From Lytechinus pictus (taxonomy: Eukaryota > Echinodermata > Echinoidea > Temnopleuroida > Toxopneustidae), in assembly GCF_037042905.1 (NCBI RefSeq), contig NC_087261.1:20537117-20601116 (forward strand): a DNA stretch of 64,000 nt, read 5' to 3'. Below, in pieces: positions 1 through 12,490 of the stretch (its first letter is position 1; each line of letters opens with the position of its first letter). The notes under the pieces were generated by a model. That model was not told the origin of the DNA. It worked only from the letters and a program-made list of their open reading frames with translations, and ran no database searches. The translations under genes were made by a program, and so were the position numbers.

Positions 1-1096
1 ACCGGGATTCGTGAGAATGATGAAGGGGAGGTGGGTCTGAGTGTTAAGCCCGGTGCGGTTCCGGGGGGGGGGAGCTTTGGGGACCGCAGCCTCCCCCCCC
101 CAAAAAAAAATATATCGACCACAAAAAAAAAAAAAAATATATAAACGTACTATTATGCAGGCCACAATGATAATGTATTGAGCATTCTATTTATGTCTTC
201 AGGTGCTCTAAAAATTCATTTTACTATCCAAACTCGAAAATTTTCTCGCTTGGTCGCTAAATGCTCCCTCGCAAAATAACATCTAAATGCAGAATATTAA
301 CGCTTTCTTATAAAGTGCTAGTATAGCAAGTCAATGATTCCCTTCAATGCCTAGCAACTGTTTTTTTTTCTTCAAATTTACATTCGTATACCTTCCAATA
401 CGAATACTAATGCCGTAAATTTCATTTTTTAGGATAAATATTCTTTTTTTTCTAAAGATAGATTTTCTGTAGCCATATCCTCTCCGACCGAGGCTAAAGT
501 TATTGAAAAAAAGAATACAATCGAGAGTGAGGGATGTCGATCCATGTTTCATTTTTTTGGGGGGGAGGGGGTTAAAAAAACAATATTCAAGGTATTCGGC
601 GGGTTATGCGCGCCAAATTTCAACACAGAATATTTCGATACGAAGAGCGTCCAAAACCTGACAATTTATGTAGGTTTAATAATCTTATAATAACCAAAGT
701 GCGCCAAAAGTCATCTTGGGCAATTTGAGAATTTTTTTTTTTCATGCCCAGTTGAAAGACAAAACTTTGAAGAATATTTCTATAAAATATTTTATTCCGG
801 AATGTGCATTAAGGTTGTCAATTTCCTACTTCAAATAGCAAAATGTGACATTACGCGAGTTTTTACTTGACACATCACCCCTCCCCCCCGAATGGTCATT
901 TTCATACCGCGCAGTCATCGCAGCGCACCGTATGAGGCGCACATTGCCGGCGAGGTCGATTCCCCTTCAATTCAACGAATTGTTAATTAGTGTATTGTAT
1001 TTCTGTGCTTCAATTCCATGAAAATGACATGAAGTTCTGAGCATAATGCAAACAAAAATGAAGGTTGACAACGAATATAAGTGCTAGCCACCCCTC
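1..1096. other. Gene-free AT-rich stretch with homopolymers
   Basis: No coding exon or RNA gene is recognised here. The stretch has several long G, C, A and T runs and is otherwise unstructured AT-rich DNA, ending at the TTAA that begins the next element. Upstream exons of the SLCO gene could lie to the left of the window, but none is visible here. Confidence 0.5.
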
Positions 1097-1100
1097 TTAA

Positions 1101-1865
1101 CCCTAACTAGGCCGGGCTTTTTAGGCTGTTCTGTGGCCGGGGGGGGGGGGGGGGGGTTGATTCAACCCCCCCCCTGAGATCTCGGCCGCCGATCGCGCGA
1201 GCGCCGCAAAAATTTGCACGCTGGTAGTGTGCGATGTAATCTACTAGGCTGTATGGCAAAATTTTCCAAAATAATGAGATTTTATTTTATATGAATTAAT
1301 GATGCTAATTTATGCATAAATCATACTTTTTGCTCTAATTCACTAAATAAAGCTCCTAGAATGCTAATTTTTGGTAAAAATATTCTTTGTAGCATTCTTA
1401 ACAATGGCAATTGAAAAAAACTTCGGTTTAGAAATCAATTTCTTATGTATTTTATTGTTTCATGAATTTCTTATGTATTTCTTTGTTTTTCAACCTTTTG
1501 TTTTTCTTTGTTTTTTTTCACCAGATTTATTGCACAACCTTTTTGAAGCATAATTATGCTAAAATCAATTGCTTTCAGCTGTTTAAAGTAAAAATAATCA
1601 TATCTTTATGAATAAGATGAGAAAACTCAATTTGCATTGACTTTGTACACAAAATCACGTTTTGGAACAATTTTGGGTCTGACATGCACTTACAAAATGT
1701 TGCGTAATTTCGGAACCGCGTCGTAAATTTGGTCTCAAAAGATGCGCAAGACTTAAAAGTATAAACTCTGCGAGTGGCGCAGTCAAAAAAATTCGCGCGG
1801 CGGAATGATCGCAGAAAATGTTGAGGGGGGGGGGGTTGATTCAACCCCCCCCGGCCATTTTAGGG
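1101..1865. mobile_element. TTAA-flanked non-autonomous DNA element, copy 1
   Basis: The segment is bounded by TTAA at 1097-1100 and 1866-1869. The ends are inverted: the left begins CCCTAACTAGGCCGGG, and the right, read on the other strand, begins CCCTAAAATGGCCGGG. Two strong hairpins of the form G-run, TTGATTCAA, C-run lie near 1139-1174 and 1825-1851. No transposase is present. TTAA target duplications are known for piggyBac and Kolobok elements; which of the two mobilised this family cannot be told from this copy. The right 300 bases resemble 40070-40265, so this is a repeat family in the window. Confidence 0.7.
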
Positions 1866-2483
1866 TTAAAGAGATCGAAGTTACTTGTAGAATCAGTTCA
1901 GCCCCAAATCCTCCTCATAGTGATACATTCGTGGTGGTATATACACTGCGTTTCGCCCCAAGTCCACACAGCTTGATAAAACCTGGTTAATATTTTCAGA
2001 TTTCAAATAACTTTTTTCCATCTCAAGATCATTTTTATGCCATAAAAATTATTTTCAGGATTTCATATATACACTTTTTAGGCATGTAAGAAGCATAAAC
2101 CAAGTTCACTCAGGTGAATCTTAAAGTAACACAAATATATATACTACGCATTGTTTAGCATAATATGTCTTTTCCCAGATGGGTTTTAAGTAGCCAATTA
2201 AAATTTGGTATCAAGGTGACGTCATATCGGGTTGAAACTATGTTCAGTCGATCCTACGCCTAAAATGACCCCTGATCAATATATCATAGTAAAAATATAA
2301 CACAGAATATAATTTTGGCGCACTTCAACTCATTCTGGCCCACTGTGCGGCGGTGGCGTCAACATTGAAATCTTAACCGAAGGTTAAGTTTTTGAACGAC
2401 GGAAGTTCTTAATTAATTCACATTATGTTTATTTACCAAATGTTCACAAACTAATGAAACAGAGTTTTTCATTATCAATCAAA

Positions 2484-2870
2484 TGGGAAGTCCACCTTGA
2501 CAAAAAGATTGTTTTGATAAAAGCAGAAGAATAAGAGAAAAACATTGGTGAAGTTTTCATGAATATCCGTCAGAGAACAAACTAAGTTATGAATTTCTAT
2601 TTTGTCCAGTCACAATAGAGCAACTATTCCATATAATTAGTGACATGAAAAAAAAAGTACATGACATTTTCATTATAAAAAGACATAAGTGTATCAATTT
2701 GTTGGAGATAACATCATCAGACTCTTCAAACATATCATTTAACTCCCATTTTACAACAACAAAACAATATATATCTGAATTAATAATGTTGCGAAACGGA
2801 ATTCATTAATTTATATTACATGGTTTATGGAGAGCAGCTGCTCTCATAAGACGTCACATAAAACTTTATT
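2484..2870. repeat. Degraded MITE related to the one at 49971-50472
   Basis: The left part (GGGAAGTCCACCTTGA, then an AT-rich run with 'aagttatgaat') and the right part (GCAGCTGCTCTCATAAGACGTCACAT) match the order of motifs in the better preserved MITE at 49971-50472. The terminal repeats are too worn to set exact limits. Confidence 0.4.
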
Positions 2871-2989
2871 CTTAAATGGGTTTTCATCAAACATTTACCA
2901 ATATTTTACTCTAGTTTTCCTACTTATACTTAAAAACAACTTCAGGGTGAAATTCCACTTTATTACCGTTTCTGTTTACTCGACTTCAG

Positions 2990-4518
2990 ACGGTCTACAC
3001 GAATTGTACCTGCGTTTCTCCAACCTCTACCGCAAGCTCTCTTTTTGAAGAACCCTTGACGGCCGTGAAAAACCAGTGTCCAAGATCATGTCGCGCCAAG
3101 ATCATCACTTTCATCTGTCTGTATTGTGTGTTCTCAGCAGCCCAGTCCTCAATGGGTAATTCCGTCGTGAACGCCAAATTAAGGTATAGAATTCCGTTTT
3201 ATATTTCGTTTTCTATGTTTTAAGCCTCTTCAAAGTGCAGAAAACATCAGCGTGTTCTGTATTAATAATTTTCAAAAATATGTTTATAGATTTGTTAGTT
3301 TTTGTATTACCAGGTCGAGAGTAAGATATTGTATCAGTAGATAGACCTAAAGCTATTTGATTTAATTATAGAATAGGATAATTATAATAAAAAAGATATA
3401 CAATTTCGAAATATGTCATCAATAAATTATTAGGTCCACCGTTTGTCAGTTTGTTATTTTGCCCTTGAACTGAATGAAAGTCATGAAAACAAAATTGTGT
3501 GCAAAAAGGTAGCGCTAGGTTGGTAACAAGAAATCGTATCAGTAAATGGGCCTACCAATCTAGGGATTAAATGATTTCACAGGATGATTTTTTTTTTATC
3601 TGAGAAGATATTGCGCCGTGGATTTGTGTGACGTCACAAGATTAAAACCTTAAAGGTCAAGTCCACCCCAGGAAAATGCTGACTTGAATGAATAGAGAAA
3701 AATCAAACTAGTATAGTGCTGAAAATTTCATCAAAATCGGATGTAAAATAAGAAAGTTATGACATTTTAAAGTTTCGCTTATTTTTCGCAAAACAGTGAT
3801 ATGCACAACTAGGTGACTCAGTCGATGATGTCCATCACTCACTATTTCTTTTATTTTTTTATTGTTTGAATTATACAATCAGTGGCGTAGACAGGTTCAT
3901 ACACCTGGGGGGGATGACTGGGCTGCCAACGCTAGTGAGGCCGCGAAGCGCCCGAGCGAGGGAGCGAAGCGACCGAGCGGGGGGAGGGTGTGGGAGGGGG
4001 GTGTCCCCCCTCCCACGGTAGGGAGCTTTTGCAATTTTGAACTTGAAATCGTGCAATCTGATGCATACTTAATGAGGTAAAATAACATACACAAGCGCGC
4101 ACACACACACACACACTCACCCCCCACACTCACCCCCCACACACACACACACACGGGTGCGCGCACCACACACACACTACGCCTTGAATGGACAGACATA
4201 CATCGACAAGATCTACACGCCGTGGCATACGAATACAGAATGGACTGACACATAGTATTGCATATTGAACCACACTACGTATTTATTTATCTCTGTGAAT
4301 TTTGCTGTTACACCTCTTCAGAAAAAAAACCAATGTCAACTGTGTACACGCAGGTATAGTCTTTGTTGTCTTGATATGGGTATGTGGTTATGAATGAAAA
4401 CAGCCTCTGTGGCCATTTGTGAATAGAACACATAAACAACAAACAAATAACAATATGTCTGTTCATTTATCGTTTCAAATTAGGGCATTATTTACTTCTA
4501 TTTGATCTCAGTCTTATA

Positions 4519-4561
<43 letters not shown>

Positions 4562-7500
4562 AAATAAAAAATAATACTAATACAAATAATAATGCTAATA
4601 CTAATAGGTTCCTTTTATCTCGCATTTCAAGACGGTAAATTCACACTGCGCTTTACATGAAACAAACTTCTTTAAACATTTCAAACTTATGTCTTCATGC
4701 ATCAATCAACATACTTTAAATGAATACAAAACAAAGTGCATCTTAAATAAAACAAAAATAAATAAATAGTTAACAATACAGAAAAGATGTAGCTGCTGCA
4801 AGCTTAACAACAAACTAATGTATACCAGTCAGTCCTGATATCAGTATTAGTGTAACAATAGTCATATAGTGGGAGCATGAAGTTGAACAATTCATGATTA
4901 TACATAATTATATATGTTTGTTTGAATAATACTTGTTATAAAGATAGTAGTATGGTACTCTCTGTCACGAATTATTATGTATACTGTTGTATCACATTCA
5001 TTTTCTATTCTGTTTTAGATTGCGCTGATGCATTTTGCACACAATGTATAATGCCTATAACACGAGTGGGCCAGACCACACATGTATTTCAATAAAAACC
5101 GACTTGAGAAAATAACGTGTATATAAATATATAGATAAATAAATAAATAAATGCATATAATGTATATATATATGTATAAATATCATATACCTGTAATATA
5201 ATCTGATATAAACTAATAAATAAATAAATAAATATAATACATATCATATATGAGAAGGTATTGCTAGTACTCGGTTCGTGCCTGAAAAGTAGTCTCGATG
5301 AAAAGAAAAAAGTTGTTGCTTCATTCCCATACCAAAATCAGCTTGATTAACAGTTGCTAATCAGATAATAGAGACATGCGGTAAGTTGGTAAACTTACTT
5401 AAGGAGCATTCATGGCTCAACAAACAAACATATCGGTCTCTTAGTCAGTTTTACTTTTGTAGTCTTGCAAATTTGTGTCTTAGAAACCAAATATCTTGCG
5501 CCTCTTTTCGTTCCTGCCCAGTAAATACTTGTAAGATTTTCTTTTTTTTACCGTCTGAATTGGCTTTCACCGTGTGAATGCGGCCAATAACAATAAACAC
5601 AATTACAATAATGATGAGGATTATTATTATCATCATCATAATTATTATTATTATTAATATTATAATTGTTATCATTATTATTATTACTATTATTATCATC
5701 ATTATGACTTATTAAGTAACCAAATATCATTCCCCAAAACCTGGGGGGGATGATTGTACATGCCATCCCCCCCACCTTGTGAGGTGGGGGGGGGGGGGAT
5801 GCATCCCCCTCATCCCCCCCGTTGTCTACGCCCCTGTATACAATATTTCATTTTTTATAGATTTGACAATAAGGACCGACTTGAGTGAACCATATAGTAT
5901 TAAACAATGCTAATTCCACATGTTAAGGGAGGAATTAATCCTTGTATCACTTGACAATGAGGAGCAAATTAGAATATTTCATATTTCATATAATAAAATA
6001 CAAAATAAATAGTGAGTGGATGACATCATATATAGTCTCCTCATTTGCATACCAGCCAGGATGTGCATATAACTGTTTTGCGAAATTAAGCGAAACTTTA
6101 AAATGTCATAACTTTCTTATTTTACATCCGATTTTGATGAAATTTTCAGTGTTAAGCTTGTTGGATTTTCTCTTTTTATTTAAATCAACTTTCTGTTGGG
6201 GTGGACTTGTCCTTTAAAATTTGATGGAATAAAAAAAATGTCCTCAATAGGCCCATGTCACTCTCTTGTTTGTGATTTTAACAATTTTAATACACTTTCC
6301 TATTGAATATTATTGATAAACAGATGTACGTTGAAAATGTACCATCAAATTTAGGTGCAATTAAAGTTATATACTTGGATTCAAATTTCTTTTGTCTCTG
6401 TTTCATTTACTAATCTTAGCAGCAGTATGCGAATCTGAATGATTCTGAGTTATGGATTGGTAAAGGTACATCTGAAGAGGTCTTCGAATTACTGTAACAA
6501 GCTTTTTTCAATTTCACATGATACAATTAATTTCCAAATGTCATTTTTACTTTCCTGAATTTGCAGGGTCGTTGAGAATAGGGACAAAGCCTTGGCTTTG
6601 GCTCTTGGAAGCTTCTTCAATAAAGTTTTAGGTACAAATGCTATTAGTACGAAGTAATAGAAATGCCACTTAGATTTAAGTTTTCTCTTCTCTTTTCATA
6701 TGGAAAATTATGAAAATACTATTCTGAGTGAACATTATGATTGATCGTATGGAATTAATTATCAGAACAGACTGCTAATCCCAATCTCTATATGCTTATG
6801 TTTAACTGCTGAACAACTAACATCAAATTAACATTTGTTTCATTGTTAATGTTGTACACTTCTATTCATAATTTGGTGTATGGTAATGTTTTTTGTCAAT
6901 ATCATGCTAAAAATAAGCTCTGTCCTTACTTGTTATTCAAGATTATATTTTCATATTAGAAATATCCATGCAGGTTAAAAAAAATTTCTCATTCCATGTT
7001 GAAATAAATCAAATGAAAGTGTTAGGGAAATTCAAACGAATAAGTGTGGGCAACAAAAGGCCCTTTTCCATTATCCTTCATCATCTCCATTTTTTTCTTC
7101 AAAATCATTTTAGCCTTTATCCCAGCTCCTATCTATTACGGCCTGGCAATACAGTCAACATGTGCAATGTTCCAGGAATCCTGCGGAGTGACTGGGAATT
7201 GTCTCATCTACGATACCGATCACTTTGCAATGCATTTCTGGAGTTTATTCTGTGGCCTGAGCACCACCATCATTTTGTGCTACTTGGTTGCGTCGTATTC
7301 TCTTCGCCGGAACGAGAAGGGAGTAAGTGCTCAGTGATTTTTTTATGAGCAATCATTAGAGATAATGTAGGCCCATAAATACTTTTGTATATATCATAAT
7401 TGACAAGACTGTTTGCATTTCTGAGTGTGCGTGTGTGTGTGTGTGTGGGGGGGGGGGGTGCACGCATGAGGGTGTGTGTGTGTGTGGGGATACATATGTA

Positions 7501-7943
7501 TGTGTGAATATTTTCATTGGTTACAAAAATACATCATGAAATGTGAGTGGGTGGCTTCGTGTACATGTGTAAGAGTAAGAGAGAGACAAGGCACCTCCTT
7601 GAGGGACACACAAAGTTAAGGGATTTACGAATTTAAAGAAATCAAGGGCTATTTGACATTTATAAAAATGAAATAAAAACAGTCAAAATCAATCAGATAT
7701 CATTTTGATCAAACAAGGCTTTATTATATCAAAGCTTTAAATGGTTTAGTGAAACCACAATATGCTGATAAAATTGGCAACTTGCATGCATAAATGGGTT
7801 GTAATTTGAGCTTTGTTGTATGGGTAATATATAGAATACATTTTGGCAAATTTCTCTTTCTATTTTTTTTCTCTCAGGAATACACCCCCCTTCAGTTGTG
7901 TAGTGCCCCGCCTGAGCAGAGTGAGAAAGAAGAAATCAAATGA
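2990..7943 (+). CDS. SLCO/OATP organic-anion transporter, last four exons
   Basis: Four exons with clean splice sites and compatible phases: 2990-3183, 6567-6631, 7114-7322 and 7878-7943 (TGA). The first encodes VYTNCTCVSP, the end of the extracellular Kazal-like loop, followed by cysteines and a membrane segment (KIITFICLYCVFSAAQ). The second encodes RVVENRDKALALALGS, the conserved loop before the last helices. The third encodes FIPAPIYYG, then CGVTGNCLIYD and a final hydrophobic helix, SLFCGLSTTIILCYLV. The last exon is a short cytosolic tail ending EKEEIK. In this family these parts form the final helices of a 12-helix plasma-membrane carrier for bile acids, steroid conjugates and similar anions. 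AATAAA occurs at 8076. The 5' exons must lie left of the window. Intron 1 (3.4 kb) carries a MITE with a hAT inside it. Family assignment is strong; the orthologue within the SLCO group is not determined. Confidence 0.85.
3651..6217. mobile_element. MITE of the 'GTCAAGTCCACCCCA' family, split by a hAT insertion
   Basis: Left end TTAAAGGTCAAGTCCACCCCA (3651 onward) is inverted at the right end, GGGGTGGACTTGTCCTTTAAA (6197-6217). Internal arms also match: 'ttcatcaaaatcggatgtaaaataagaaagttatgac' motifs on the left have their complement near 6099-6150. It sits in SLCO intron 1 and is split by the 1,957-bp insertion at 3880-5836. Related copies occur at 34524-35066 and, degraded, at 8790-9350. Confidence 0.65.
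3880..5836. mobile_element. Non-autonomous hAT-type transposon
   Basis: The 8-bp target duplication TATACAAT flanks it exactly (3872-3879 and 5837-5844). Termini are inverted: CAGTGGCGTAGACAG on the left; the right end, read in reverse, is CAGGGGCGTAGACAA. An 8-bp duplication with CAG-type ends is typical of hAT elements. There is no transposase. The interior is simple sequence: (CA)n near 4095-4155, (AAT)n near 4517-4560, (TAAA)n near 5133-5234 and (ATT)n/(ATC)n at 5620-5705. It lies inside an older MITE in SLCO intron 1, so it is the younger of the two. Confidence 0.8.
7425..7500. repeat. (GT)n / G-run microsatellite
   Basis: Alternating GT with a G run, in SLCO intron 3. No other function is visible. 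Confidence 0.8.
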
Positions 7944-8789
7944 ACATCTGAATGGAATGGATTGGTTGAGATGACTTTTCCAAAAACATATATCATCACA
8001 TATATTTTTAATATACATGTTACAGAATTCTTATTTTGTTATCACAATAACCAGCTATGTGATATCAAGCTCAAGAATAAATATGACCAGCCAGCCCCAA
8101 AACAACAATAAGTCGCCCAAAATGAATTTTGAGATTTTTTTAATTGAGTTTGAACAAGCACATCATAAGCTTTAAAATGCTATATGATTTGCCAAACTTG
8201 ATCAAAAATATCTCGCTCAAATACTTGATTAAACGCAGAGATGACAAAGCAAGAGCTTCAGAAAATAAGGAGAAAACATTCAAAGTTTGTGTTTACTCAA
8301 GCATGAGATGTGCATACTGCAATTTCAATGAAACTTCCAAGAAGTCCTCAAAAAATTGTGCCAAAGAAACTCTTGTATCTTGTTTTTTAATCACTTGACA
8401 ACTCAAAATTTTCACAGTATAAACATGACGAAATACTTCTTCAGACAAGTTAAGATTTGAATTTTGGCTTTTTGAAGACCAATTTACAATTTTGGCTATA
8501 GTATTAACAGACGACCTTCCCTGGCGACTTCTAACATAATGTACATACAAATGAATACATAAAAATGTAATCAAACTCTGTAAGAAGGTCGAGATCTTGG
8601 GAGAAATGAAATGAATGCTGGAAGTTCTTTATCAAATTTAGATTTTTTGTTGTACAAAATTGATTTTTCATATTTTTCTTAAAACATATTGAATTTGTAG
8701 TATTTGATTTCACCAACATTTAGCTGATGCACTGTTTGTTTAAATATTTTCCATTGGAAAATGTGACAGGCCTTACTGCTAAGGTTGGA

Positions 8790-9350
8790 AGGCAATAACA
8801 CCCCAACAACATGGTGACTTGAATCAATGTATTATTAATTCAAATGAGCATAGCACTGAAAAATCCTCATCAAAGTAGGATGTAAATTAAAAAAGTTATT
8901 TTCTTATACAATTTCAGTGAATTTCACAATACTGGTGAACACATTATCTGGACAGTATCCAAATTACGAAACTGATATCATATACTCAGAATTTCCTTTG
9001 TATTCTAATATATTGAAATGCAAAATATTGAACTGTTTCCCTTCAACAATTCCACCTTTAAAATGTAGAATTACATTAAAAAATATTACATTTCTTATTA
9101 TTGTTATGATTCAAATCAGAATTTCTGTATCATTTAATCTAAAAAAGAAACAAAGAATATTTTATAACTTGAAATACAAAATAAATGTTGTTGTGTTGTG
9201 TATATATACAGGTGTTTAATGAAATAAAGCAAATCATTAAAATATCATAACTTCTTTAGCAAGATTTGATGTCTTTTTCAATGATATGCTTGTTTGATTT
9301 TCTCTATCATTTTACATGCTATGCATTTGTGTTTGGGTGGACTTGACATA
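8790..9350. repeat. Degraded MITE of the GTCAAGTCCACC family
   Basis: The right end, GGGTGGACTTGACATAAA, and internal motifs ('ctcatcaaagtaggatgtaaattaaaaaagttat' and its rough complement near 9240-9290) match the family at 3651-6217. The left end is badly eroded. Confidence 0.45.
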
Positions 9351-9920
9351 AATTATATGACTGCCTGGGTAAATCGAGAATTGATATGGTGTGTTTGGTC
9401 AGTTAGTAAACTTAATTTTCGGCATATTTGTATTCAAGATTTCTATTTTGAACAACAAAATATGGATTTTCATTTTAATTCTCATTCATTCACCAATACA
9501 CATAATGTTTTTGGGGTCATGATGTAACAAATAATGCAATAGACCAGTTCGTAGTTACTTCATGGACAATTTTGGTCAAATGACCTTTCATTTATTTCAT
9601 TATGATAGGCAGATTTCAAAGCAAGATATTACGTATGCATGCCTTACATAGCAGGATTAAGAAATTGAATAGACCAGGTGACTCGAATAGCACACCAGTG
9701 AACACGGCATTTGTTGTATTTCTACTTTGAATACATATTATTGCATGCTGTACAATGTACTTGGCAAACTGTGAAATACCAATCGTTCGTGACGCATTGT
9801 TGTTCTTTGTGGATGTGAATGAAAAACACAATTCAAAAGAATATATGAATAATCAAGACATCAAATTTGGTGCTTATCTCATTAGATTTTAAACCACCAT
9901 GTCACTTAGTACTTTGTAAT

Positions 9921-10243
9921 ATAAGCAGGATCAGTTCGAAATTCCTAACATATATTGTGTGTGAGTAAAGTCTATAGTAAGTATCGGTTTCTGTTACTGC
10001 ATCTTAAAAGTGTTCCCTTTACATAACATATACTATAGGAAGAACATAAGTCAGTATTCAACATAATGTTTTTGCGGTCATGATGTAACAAATAATGCAA
10101 TTGTAGTATAAGCAGGATCAGATCGAAATTCCTAACATACATTGTGAGTAGAGTCTATAGTTAGTATCGGTTTCTGTTACTGCATCTTAAAAGTGTTCCC
10201 TTTACATAACATATAGGAAGAACATAAGTCAGTATTCAACATG
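9921..10243. repeat. Tandem duplication, about 187-bp unit
   Basis: The unit beginning ATAAGCAGGATCAG at 9921 recurs at 10108 with few differences ('attcctaacat', 'agtatcggtttctgttactgcatc', 'ggaagaacataagtcagtattcaacat'). The bridge at 10060-10101 also copies 9501-9541, so the duplication probably involved two steps. No gene is seen in 9350-9920. Confidence 0.8.
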
Positions 10244-10461
10244 TTAATATTCCTGGTATATTTTACTACATTTAGTCATATCTAACACATGTATTTTACT
10301 CCTACAACAAGCAAAGATGAAGAGCAAACAGTCAATGTAATTTCATGTAGTTGTTTTATTGTCCATACATCATTGCATGTGAATGTATAATGAACAAGCA
10401 GTATATTCATGTGTATATATATTTACAAAGATCTATACAAATACATTTTTTTTCAAGAATT

Positions 10462-10465
<4 letters not shown>

Positions 10466-10502
<37 letters not shown>
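10466..10502 (+). repeat. Poly(A) run, 37 nt
   Basis: An uninterrupted A run. It could be a retroposon tail, but no matching retroposon body is recognised directly upstream. Confidence 0.8.
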
Positions 10503-10505
<3 letters not shown>

Positions 10506-10729
10506 AAATTCTATAAATGATGGTACATGTACGTTCTTTGTCTTCACTGTACCCTTCTGTAGTAATGTCTTAACTTCTGGCGGTGTTGTCATTACTTCAG
10601 GGAAGATCTTACATGGATTTTAAGTCTTTGAATGGTCTATAATAATGATAGTAGTAGGTATTTTATAAAGTGCTGTCTATTTACATGGGACGCTACTATT
10701 ATTACCCAGGTTGTAGCCCAAGTTGCCAG

Positions 10730-10880
10730 CACTACATTTACAGAAGTATTCCTTCCTACTGCACTATACAAGTTGGACACATTTTAATTCTTTTAAGGAC
10801 TTTTTGATTGTCCATGTTTCTGAACCATACAAAAGGATACTTTCTACCCATGCCCTAAACAAGGAGAGTTTTGTTGTCAG
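10730..10880 (-). pseudogene. LINE reverse-transcriptase fragment
   Basis: Read on the minus strand, this encodes LSLFRAWVESILLYGSETW followed by TIKKSLKELKCVQL and a stop. The LLYGSETW motif is a hallmark of the region after the catalytic fingers and palm in LINE reverse transcriptases (RTE and CR1-like clades). Only this short block is preserved; flanking sequence in frame has stops. It is a dead 5'- and 3'-truncated copy immediately upstream of a SINE. Confidence 0.7.
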
Positions 10881-10935
10881 AGAAATACTTGATTCCCAAA
10901 TCAAATGCAGCTTAATACATGCATTCCACATGCAT

Positions 10936-11229
10936 GTGGAGCGTTGTGGCCCAGTGGATAAGTCTTCTGACTTTGAAACAGAGGGTCCTGGGTTCGAATC
11001 CCAGCCATGGCGTAATTTCCTTCAGCAAGAAATTTATCCACATTGTGCTGCACTCGACCCATGTGAGATGAATGGGTACCCGGCAGGATTATTTCCTTGA
11101 ATGCATGAGCGCTGAGAGGCAGCTCGAGCTAAAGCCGGGGTAATAATAATAATAACAACGTGCCTCGGAATAGAATATTTCTAGATAGATGGCGCTATAT
11201 AAATGCCTATTATTATTATTATTATTATT
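10936..11229 (+). mobile_element. tRNA-derived SINE (forward)
   Basis: A tRNA-like head has an A box (TGGCCCAGTGGATA) and a B box (GGTTCGAATCCC), followed by a family-specific body ('aatttatccacattgtgctgcactc', 'atgggtaccc') and a (TAA/ATT)n tail. The same arrangement recurs at 57015-57328 and, reversed, at 12212-12490 and 11285-11435, which marks it as a SINE family and not a tRNA gene. Confidence 0.8.
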
Positions 11230-11284
11230 CCATGGAAGAGCTTTCCTAGAAGAGAAAGTCTATTCCTACATGTTCCAGGTACCT

Positions 11285-11435
11285 ATTCACCTATGTACTG
11301 AGAACAGCACCATGTGGACCAATTTCTTGCTGAAGGCAGTTACATGCATGTACGCCATCATGGTTGATATTTGAACCCACGGCCCTTTGTTCCTAAGTCT
11401 GGAAACTAATTCACAAGGCTACAATGCTACGCTAT
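11285..11435 (-). mobile_element. tRNA-derived SINE (reverse, degraded)
   Basis: The complement of the SINE body and head ('gagaacagcaccatgtgga', 'tttcttgctgaaggcagttac', 'tttgaacccacggccctttgtt') is recognisable with many substitutions. It abuts the tail of the forward SINE at 10936-11229, making a tail-to-tail pair around an (ATT)n run. Confidence 0.6.
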
Positions 11436-11439
11436 CACT

Positions 11440-12211
11440 ACATTTCAACTACTTTGTAGCCAAGCTGCAGAAAGAAATATCACGCTGGATCTGTAACATC
11501 TTATTTGAGTCTTCTCATCTTCTAGAGGCTATTTCCACAGAATTTCATTGAATTTTCTTGTGTCAGTATATGTATGTACGTCATAAGAGGACTTCACAAA
11601 AAAAGAGGAGTTTTGAGGAAGAGGGGGGGGGGGGGGCACTATGATACAATATTAGCTTTTGGAAGTATGCATAATTAGCTTACAAAGGAAAAATGGTATG
11701 CCAACAATAAATGTCATCATTTGGCAGTAGGCCTACATTATATATACATATATTCATTTACATGTATTGAATATCATTACTTGAACAAGGTATACTGGAA
11801 ACAAGATATAAACATATATTGATTGACTCAACTTAAAATATGTCACAATGACCCAGTCACTGCTCAGCTGTATGACAGGGAATCATTTTGTCAGTTTCCT
11901 ATTGTGCCTCTGTAATAGTGCATATTATCGGTCTATAATATGCACGGTCAAATATCTAACTCAAGTGCAATATTATGAGTAAGATTTACATGTGCTTATG
12001 TTAACCATGATTACAATATGTATAACCTGAGAAAAGAAATAACACCATTTAAATTGCTACATTCAAATAATAGCCAGAATTACACAATATAACAGCTGTA
12101 GGTAATAATAATATTGAGTAGCATTCATGTTCAGGAGATACCACATTATTTTTCTTTCAGCAGACCAATATTGCCCTTGCCTAGACTTGGGGCAATATGA
12201 GACTACTTTGA
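11440..12211. other. Gene-free stretch
   Basis: AT-rich DNA with a G run at 11624-11637. No exon, RNA gene or bounded element is recognised. Confidence 0.4.
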
Positions 12212-12490
12212 AAATAATAATAATAATATAGGGTATTTATATGGCACACATATCCACCTTGTTAGGTGCTCAAGGCGCTCCTATATTACCCGGCTAAGCT
12301 AGGCGTTCACAGCGCACACAGCTTCTTGAGGAATTACTTTCTACCGGTACCCATTTACCTCACCTGGGTTGAGTGCAGCACCGTGTGGATCAGTTTCTTG
12401 CTGAAGGAAATTACACCATGGCTGGGATTCGAACCCACGACCCTCTGTTTCAAAGTCCGGAGACTAATCCACTGGGCCACAACGCTCCAC
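12212..12490 (-). mobile_element. tRNA-derived SINE (reverse, well preserved)
   Basis: The complement of the SINE: B-box complement GGGATTCGAACCC near 12423, A-box complement TAATCCACTGGGCCA near 12465, and the family body with 'gagtgcagcaccgtgtggatc'. An (AAT)n tail lies at the low-coordinate end. The span 12491-13136 that follows has no recognised feature. Confidence 0.75.

Noticed and set aside
5451-5775. Minus-strand Ile/Met/Asn-rich frames
   Set aside because: By-product of (ATT)n/(ATC)n repeats inside the hAT element.
10948-11020. tRNA gene
   Set aside because: A and B boxes are present, but the cloverleaf is not complete and the same head plus body occurs four times: a SINE.
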